DNA of 9,774 bases. Origin: an uncultured bacterium. Lineage in GTDB: Bacteria > Actinomycetota > Coriobacteriia > Coriobacteriales > Coriobacteriaceae. The notes beneath the pieces were generated by a model. The model saw only the letters and a program-made list of their open reading frames with translations. It was not told the origin of the DNA and did no database searches. The DNA lies in the NCBI GenBank assembly GCA_905215115.1, contig CAJMOP010000075.1, forward strand, positions 1 through 9,774, read 5' to 3'. Position 1 is the first letter of the stretch. Each line of letters opens with the position of its first letter. Both the position numbers and the translations under genes were made by a program. Shown here piece after piece: positions 5,753-9,774 of this stretch.

Positions 5753-6298
5753 GTGCGCGTACTCAAACGAGCCCTAGCGATCGTGTATCTTGCTGCCACC
5801 ATCGTGGCACTGGGTACGCTTGTCTGCCAGTTTTGGGGGCCGTATACGTATCGCTTTATGCTGCTGATGCGCGACCCCATGCCGCGCATCGTCGTGACGG
5901 CGTGCGCCGGCGTCGTGGCGATCGGCGTACTGCTGAGCTTTTTCCGCCTGATGTTCGCCCGTCGCGAACCGTCCTGCGTGCATCCGGCGGGGGAGCGCAA
6001 TATCGAGGTTACCCTTGCGGCGCTTTCTTCGTGCGCCAGGGTTGCTGCCGAGCGCGACGACCGCGTGATGGTCGAGCATGTCGAGGCTCGCGTCCAAGGC
6101 CCCGACGATTCGCACGTCCGTTTTAAGGTCGAGGCTATCGCGCTTGACGATAAGGACGTGGCATCTCTGGCTACCGCGATGCAGCAGCGCATCGAAGAAG
6201 CCTGCGATACCATGCTCGGCGCGCCGGGTACGACCGCGCGCGTCCGTTTTTTGCCGTCCAAGACTACCGTCCAGACCGTGGAGGTTTCCGGTGAGTGA
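5753..6298 (+). CDS. amaP: Alkaline shock response membrane anchor protein, AmaP-like
   Basis: A 181-residue protein with two N-terminal membrane helices (about 7-27 and 46-66) and a C-terminal soluble domain (about 82-178) that resembles Asp23: ERNIEVTLAAL, then a beta-rich stretch with VRFKVEAIALDDKDV, then a helix with ATAMQQRIEEA. In Firmicutes AmaP tethers Asp23 to the cytoplasmic membrane. The same role is inferred here because the gene is followed by a DUF2273 gene and an Asp23 gene in the same order. The start is GTG 5753, with AGGGAG (5741-5746) 6 nt upstream. It is the first gene of the operon, after a terminator and a TATAAT. Its 3' end overlaps the next gene by 8 nt (GTGAGTGA), which suggests translational coupling. 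The sequence itself is divergent; domain architecture and neighbours carry much of the call. Confidence 0.8.
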   Translation: MRVLKRALAIVYLAATIVALGTLVCQFWGPYTYRFMLLMRDPMPRIVVTACAGVVAIGVLLSFFRLMFARREPSCVHPAGERNIEVTLAALSSCARVAAERDDRVMVEHVEARVQGPDDSHVRFKVEAIALDDKDVASLATAMQQRIEEACDTMLGAPGTTARVRFLPSKTTVQTVEVSGE

Positions 6299-6668
6299 TA
6301 CCAATCAAGATAAGACCGCTCGTACGCCGCGCCTGACGATTGACCAGAGCGCCACGTCGGCGAGCGAACCTGTTGATTCCAAAGCAGAGGCAACCGAGTT
6401 ACAAGACGCGGCAGCCGCGGATTTTGACGAGGCTATGGGTCTCATCAAGGGTACGGGCGCTGCCGTCTGGAGCTATGCTGTGCGTCATCCCAACACCACG
6501 CTCGGCGCCGTCGCCGGCTTTATCCTCGCCGTGTTGGTGCTCACGTTGGGCCTGTGGGACACGCTCGTCATTGCATTCTTCGTGCTGATCGGCGCTGTGA
6601 TCGGCCAAATTCGCGACGGCGAGAACGGGATCGTCAACTTCTTCGGCCGTCTGTTTAGCGGCCGCTAA
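6291..6668 (+). CDS. Small membrane protein with DUF2273 domain
   Basis: The 125-residue product starts at GTG 6291, inside the end of the AmaP-like gene, with GGAGGT (6280-6285) 5 nt upstream. A longer reading of the frame from 6078 would run through the AmaP domain and is rejected. Residues 1-65 are polar and acidic (cytoplasmic by inference). Residues 66-107 contain two membrane helices (about 70-87 and 90-107) separated by a tight turn, LGLWD, followed by a short charged tail with FFGRLF. This matches DUF2273, small membrane proteins that accompany Asp23 and AmaP in many Gram-positive bacteria. Typical members are about 60-80 residues, so the N-terminal extension is unusual. Molecular function is unknown; a part in the membrane assembly of Asp23 is inferred from position only. 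Confidence 0.82.
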   Translation: MSDTNQDKTARTPRLTIDQSATSASEPVDSKAEATELQDAAAADFDEAMGLIKGTGAAVWSYAVRHPNTTLGAVAGFILAVLVLTLGLWDTLVIAFFVLIGAVIGQIRDGENGIVNFFGRLFSGR

Positions 6669-6712
6669 TATGTATTCGACTGTCGCATCCGCGGCGGGCA
6701 TAAGGAGGAACC

Positions 6713-7228
6713 ATGGCTTTTAATACGAAGGTCGATGTAGCCGATACCGAGCTCGAGGAGAACGAGGCGGTCGTCGCCGAAGCTGAGGATGTGACGCTCG
6801 AGGATGAGGCTCTCGTCGAGGCCGAGTCCGATACGGATGAGGACGACGAGGAAGCGGATGAGTCCGAGGACTCGCTGACCTATTCCAACGGCGTGATCGA
6901 GAAGATCGTTGCCATGGCCACCCGCGAGGTTCCGCACGTTCTGGGCATGAAGGGTAACCTCATGCACTTTGTGCAGGAGCAGTTTGGTGCCGAGAATCTG
7001 ACCAAGGGCGTGACGGTCGAGGTCACCGACGATAATCGCGTGGTCGTCAACATCTCCGTCATCATCGAGTACGGCGCCTATGCGCCCGCGATCTTCGACG
7101 ATGTTAAGGCACGTGTCACCGAGCGCCTTGCCGCGATGACTGGCCTTGAGGTGGCGGGCGTCAACCTGCGCATCGAGGATGTCATCACCCCCGAGGAGTA
7201 CGAGCACCGCACCAGCCAGCACGAATAA
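6713..7228 (+). CDS. Asp23/Gls24 family envelope stress response protein
   Basis: A 171-residue cytoplasmic protein. Residues 1-55 are a very acidic, probably disordered leader (runs such as DTDEDDEEADESED). The Asp23 domain follows (about 57-160): YSNGVIEKIVAMATREVPHV, then GVTVEV, VVVNISVIIEYGAYAPAI and a helix with VTERLAAMTGLEVAGVNLRI. In staphylococci Asp23 is abundant, membrane-proximal and tied to cell-wall stress; a similar role at the membrane through the AmaP-like anchor is inferred. Most Asp23 proteins lack such a long acidic N-terminus. ATG 6713 has a strong AAGGAGG (6702-6708) 4 nt upstream, suggesting higher translation than the two upstream genes. It is the last gene of the operon. 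Its TAA stop overlaps the start of a repeat element, and a strong terminator follows. Confidence 0.9.
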   Translation: MAFNTKVDVADTELEENEAVVAEAEDVTLEDEALVEAESDTDEDDEEADESEDSLTYSNGVIEKIVAMATREVPHVLGMKGNLMHFVQEQFGAENLTKGVTVEVTDDNRVVVNISVIIEYGAYAPAIFDDVKARVTERLAAMTGLEVAGVNLRIEDVITPEEYEHRTSQHE

Positions 7229-7276
7229 CCTTCCAAAAAGGGACAGGTTTGTTTTGGCAGGTTTTATCTGCGAAAA
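7227..7276 (+). repeat. REP-like element abutting the Asp23 gene stop codon
   Basis: The stretch 7233-7276 matches the reverse complement of 2361-2404 at 40 of 44 positions (differences: two A/G, one G/C, one G/A). Similarity extends left through AACCT (7227-7231), so the final two A of the TAA stop (7226-7228) belong to the repeat. AACCT can pair with AGGTT (7259-7263). The core reads AGGGACAGGTTT. An intrinsic terminator begins 5 nt later. Confidence 0.75.
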
Positions 7277-7280
7277 CATT

Positions 7281-7322
7281 AAACGGCCGACCGCGCAAGC
7301 AAAAGCGTGGCCGGCCGTTTTT
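7281..7322 (+). terminator. Intrinsic terminator of the AmaP-DUF2273-Asp23 operon
   Basis: A 16-position stem (7281-7296 with 7305-7320) has one A-C mismatch and one G-U pair, an 8-nt A-rich loop, and ends in five T (7318-7322). The left arm begins with AAA, so weak activity on the opposite strand is also possible. This is the strongest terminator in the window. Confidence 0.9.
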
Positions 7323-7363
7323 GTACGCTCCCGATATAGTCATACCGCTCGTCTAACTAAGGG

Positions 7364-7394
7364 TTGCAATCCCCACGTTCCGCGTTACTCTAAT
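7364..7394 (+). promoter_or_regulatory. Probable promoter of the yitT-like gene
   Basis: TTGCAA (7364-7369) could be a -35. Downstream the sequence reads TACTCTAATGGG: TACTCT (7386-7391) gives a 16-nt spacer, and TCTAAT (7389-7394) gives 19. The latter resembles the TACAATGGG of the promoter at 353-361. The gene must have its own promoter because a strong terminator lies just upstream. Confidence 0.45.
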
Positions 7395-7434
7395 GGGCGC
7401 ATTGTTTCCAAATTGTTAACGAGGGGTTGCCGTA

Positions 7435-8457
7435 ATGGCCGACGAGCACGAAACAGAAAGCAAGGCATGGGCAATTGAGGCCGCTGCGGCAGAGGCGGCG
7501 TCGCGTGCTGCCGAGGAGGTGCATCGTCCTCCCGTAGTGCCGATGGAACGCGTGGTCGATCGCGATGTTATCGAGCGGGGCGAGCGCGCTGGTCGCAAGC
7601 GCAGCCAGGAGCCGGGCTTTCCGCGCTTTTTTGCCGAGCTCAATTTGGGCCTGATCCTCACGGCCTTTGCCATCGTCGCGTTTAAAACCCCTAATCACTT
7701 TGCTTTTGGCGGCACCTCGGGCGTGTCGGTCATTCTGTCCACGCTGTTCCCGACCCTGCCCGTCGGCGTCTTTATGTGGATTATCAATGCGGTCCTGGTC
7801 GTTCTGGGCTTTATCTTTTTGGAGCGCAAGGCAATCCTGTGGAGTGTCTTTGCCTCGTTTGCGCTGTCCGCCTATGTTTCGCTGTTTGAGCTCTTTATTC
7901 CGACCGATGTCTCGATGACGGGCGATATGTGGCTCGACCTGTGCTTTGCCGTGATTCTGCCGGCGCTCGGCAGCGCCATCGTCTTTGATATTGGTGCCTC
8001 GACGGGCGGCACGGACATCCTCGCCATGATTCTCAAACGCCGCACCACGCTTGAGATCGGCCGTGCGCTGCTGTTGGTCGATATCGGCATCGTGACCATC
8101 GCGGCCTTCTTGTACGGTCCGCGCGTCGGTCTGTACTGCGTGCTCGGCCTGTTTGCCAAGACGCTTGTGGTCGACAAGGCCATCGAGAGCATTCACCTGC
8201 GCAAAGTCTGCACGGTCATTTGTTCCGAGCCCCTTAAGGTCGAGGAGTTTATCGTCAAGCATCTCAACCGTACGGCGACTATCAGCCGCGGCTACGGTGC
8301 TTTCTCGGGCAAGTGCGTGACGGTGATCATGAGCGTGCTAAGCCGTCGCGAGGCCGTGCAACTGCGCCGCTATGCGCGCGAAGTCGATCCGGGTGCCTTT
8401 ATCACGATTGTCGACAGCTCCGAGATCGTCGGCAAGGGTTTCCGCGGAACGAACTAA
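7435..8457 (+). CDS. YitT-family membrane protein with C-terminal DUF2179 domain
   Basis: A 340-residue protein with a hydrophilic, Ala/Glu-rich N-terminal extension (1-64), a membrane region of about five helices (68-84, 95-127, 133-153, 168-188, 205-245) and a cytoplasmic C-terminal DUF2179 domain (about 254-336: KVCTVICSEPLKVEEFIV, then ATISRGYGAFSGK and AFITIVDSSEIVGKGF). Family hallmarks are FGGTSGVSVIL (91-101) and ASTGGTDILAMIL (188-200). YitT proteins are common in Gram-positive bacteria; their transport or signalling role is not well established, and none is claimed here. The family norm is about 280-290 residues, so the extension accounts for the extra length. ATG 7435 has GAGGGG (7421-7426) 8 nt upstream. 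It appears monocistronic, although no clear terminator follows. Confidence 0.88.
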   Translation: MADEHETESKAWAIEAAAAEAASRAAEEVHRPPVVPMERVVDRDVIERGERAGRKRSQEPGFPRFFAELNLGLILTAFAIVAFKTPNHFAFGGTSGVSVILSTLFPTLPVGVFMWIINAVLVVLGFIFLERKAILWSVFASFALSAYVSLFELFIPTDVSMTGDMWLDLCFAVILPALGSAIVFDIGASTGGTDILAMILKRRTTLEIGRALLLVDIGIVTIAAFLYGPRVGLYCVLGLFAKTLVVDKAIESIHLRKVCTVICSEPLKVEEFIVKHLNRTATISRGYGAFSGKCVTVIMSVLSRREAVQLRRYAREVDPGAFITIVDSSEIVGKGFRGTN

Positions 8458-8494
8458 CGCGGTCGAGCTCATCAAACAATCGAATAGCGCCCTG

Positions 8495-8546
8495 CGCATT
8501 GCAAATGCGTCATGTTGGAGTATTTGTCCCCACATTGGGTGATAAT
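8495..8546 (+). promoter_or_regulatory. Intergenic region with small hairpin and possible -10 before the zinc-ribbon gene
   Basis: CGCATT (8495-8500) pairs with AATGCG (8504-8509) in a tight 6-bp hairpin without a T-tract. GATAAT (8541-8546), preceded by T, is a possible -10 about 60 nt before the next start; TTGGAG (8515-8520) would be a -35 at a too-long 20-nt spacer. Nothing else of note is seen in 8458-8607. Confidence 0.3.
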
Positions 8547-8607
8547 GATGCTAAAGACATCGTTTGCGATCCAGATGATTCGCTCAAGATACGAAGGGAT
8601 GATCTCG

Positions 8608-9774
8608 ATGTTCTGTTCGCAGTGTGGTGCCCCCATGGGCGACAACGATAAGTTCTGTGGTGCGTGTGGTGCCCCCAATGCCGGTGCCGCAGCCTCTGCC
8701 CCTCAGGGTCAGCCCCAGCAGTTTGTTCCGCAACCGCCCGTGGCGAATGCGTCCAAGGGCTGTGTGGCTCAGGCGTTTGAGGATATGACCAAGACTCCGG
8801 GCGTGCTGCAGCGCGTGTGCCAGATTGCCTTTTTACCGGCGCTGATTTGTGTTGTGTCGGTACTCGTGCTGTTTATTCCCGTTATTGGCGGCATTGCAGC
8901 TGCCATCGGCTTTTTGGCAGCTTGCATTGCGAGCGTGTGTGGTTCCGGCTTTGGTATTGAGTGGGGTCGCGATCTGTCGCTCAAGGTTGATGGCGGTATG
9001 GATCGTCCACTCATGCGTTCCACGTCGTTTGGCCTCGGAGTCTTTTCGAGCGTTATCTCGGTCGTGCTCGAGGTTATCGCTGCCATTCCCGTTATCGGTG
9101 TAGTGCTTTCGCTGGTGGAGAGCGTGGTAATTGGCGCCGCGGGCTCGTATTCGTATTACGGCTCCTATGCACTCGAGGCAGCGCTGTTTGGCTCGCTTGG
9201 CCTGCTTGTCCTGGCTATGATTGCCACGGCGGTCTTGGGGGTCTTCTTTAAGATGTTCGCCGACATTGCCGTGATGCACTTTGCGGTGACCGGTCGTGTC
9301 GAGAGCGCGTTTTCGCTCGACAAGGTCTGGGCGGCGTTTAAGCACAACAAGACCAAGCTGTTTTGTGCTTCGTTCCTTCCCGAGTTTTTGACGGGCCTGG
9401 TCGCCAACGTTGTCACATGGATCTTGACGTTCGTCTTTGGCACCATTGCCTCTGTCGGTATGTATAGCTACTACTACCGTCCTTCGGCTATTGAGGCGCT
9501 TGTTACCGGCGGTGGCATCACGCTCGTATTGTTCTTGGTGCTGACGGCGTTTGTCACGGTATTCCTCACGGTCTTTGGCAAGATGCTCAAGCACCGTGCC
9601 GTTGGCTATTGGGTTGCGCGCTACGCAAGCGAGTGGGCCGACGAGGACAAGGACGACGTCCTGACTTTTGTGCTGCCGTTTGAGAAGAAGTCTGCTCCGG
9701 CTGGTTTTAGCGCCGACGCAGCGCCCGTATCCGATTCCGCTGCGGCGCCGGCGCCTGCGCCCGAGCCCGAGGCC
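8608..9774 (+). CDS. Zinc-ribbon multi-pass membrane protein, DUF4013-like (3' end outside window)
   Basis: An open frame of 389 codons runs off the window with no stop. Residues 1-23 form a zinc ribbon with CxxC at 3-6 and CxxC at 17-20 (MFCSQCGAP, then KFCGACGAP). A Gln/Pro-rich linker (30-48) follows, then a membrane domain with about six hydrophobic segments (74-94, 97-112, 142-172, 192-214, 262-283, 302-324). The end is a Pro/Ala/Glu-rich tail (from about 362). Stretches such as FADIAVMHFAVTGRVESAF and GYWVARYASEWA recall DUF4013 membrane proteins. Function is unknown; zinc-ribbon membrane proteins of this build are common in Gram-positive bacteria. I chose ATG 8608 because AAGGGA (8594-8599) lies 8 nt upstream and the zinc ribbon begins at once; ATG 8599 overlaps that site. 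Confidence 0.85.
   Translation, partial: MFCSQCGAPMGDNDKFCGACGAPNAGAAASAPQGQPQQFVPQPPVANASKGCVAQAFEDMTKTPGVLQRVCQIAFLPALICVVSVLVLFIPVIGGIAAAIGFLAACIASVCGSGFGIEWGRDLSLKVDGGMDRPLMRSTSFGLGVFSSVISVVLEVIAAIPVIGVVLSLVESVVIGAAGSYSYYGSYALEAALFGSLGLLVLAMIATAVLGVFFKMFADIAVMHFAVTGRVESAFSLDKVWAAFKHNKTKLFCASFLPEFLTGLVANVVTWILTFVFGTIASVGMYSYYYRPSAIEALVTGGGITLVLFLVLTAFVTVFLTVFGKMLKHRAVGYWVARYASEWADEDKDDVLTFVLPFEKKSAPAGFSADAAPVSDSAAAPAPAPEPEA

Noticed and set aside
6078..6290. Upstream extension of the DUF2273 gene to an ATG at 6078
   Set aside because: It would overlap over 200 nt of the AmaP-like gene and encode an Arg/Ser-rich shadow; GTG 6291 with GGAGGT is a better start.
4753..6393. Minus-strand open frame of 546 codons opposite yebC and the AmaP-like gene
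   Set aside because: It is an antisense frame kept open by G/C-rich third positions of the real genes. It has low-complexity Gly/Leu/Val content, no family resemblance, and crosses two unrelated genes and a terminator.

Overview
The window looks like chromosomal DNA from a high-GC Gram-positive bacterium, most likely a Coriobacteriia member of the Collinsella type. This is inferred from G/C-rich third codon positions, good GGAGG-type ribosome binding sites, the mix of gene families (type III pantothenate kinase, ComEB-type dCMP deaminase, an AmaP/DUF2273/Asp23 cluster, YitT, a DUF6020-like membrane protein) and short intergenic repeats with a GGG(G)ACAGG core. No database search was possible, so the taxon is a judgement. 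All supported genes lie on the + strand.

Layout: (1) 2-310 is the 3' end of coaX. (2) 393-917 is a dCMP deaminase with its own extended -10 promoter. (3) 1088-1366 is a stand-alone NifU/Nfu-domain Fe-S scaffold. (4) 1475-2296 is lgt, prolipoprotein diacylglyceryl transferase. (5) 2297-2431 holds two REP-like hairpin repeats. (6) 2432-4615 is a 727-residue polytopic membrane protein resembling DUF6020/GT-C proteins. (7) 4616-4779 holds another hairpin repeat and an AT-rich promoter region. (8) 4780-5586 is a YebC/PmpR/TACO1-family gene, closed by a strong terminator at 5656-5697. (9) 5753-7228 is a three-gene envelope-stress operon: AmaP-like anchor, DUF2273 membrane protein and Asp23/Gls24 protein. 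It ends with a repeat copy (7227-7276) and a strong terminator (7281-7322). (10) 7435-8457 is a YitT-family membrane protein with a C-terminal DUF2179 domain. (11) 8608-9774 is the start of a zinc-ribbon plus multi-pass membrane protein that runs off the window.

Most genes are ordinary housekeeping or envelope functions: cofactor and nucleotide supply, Fe-S assembly, lipoprotein maturation, a translation/transcription factor and membrane-associated stress proteins. Several have a credible terminator or promoter of their own, so this is a row of short transcription units and not one long operon. The only clear co-translational unit is AmaP-DUF2273-Asp23, with an 8-nt overlap and then a 44-nt gap.

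I did not find a convincing new multi-gene system. The most unusual signal is a set of four short hairpin repeats sharing the GGG(G)ACAGG / GGGGTCAGG core. Three of them begin at or within 2 nt of a stop codon, and one sits just ahead of a ribosome binding site. Two copies, about 4.8 kb apart and in opposite orientation, match at 40 of 44 positions.
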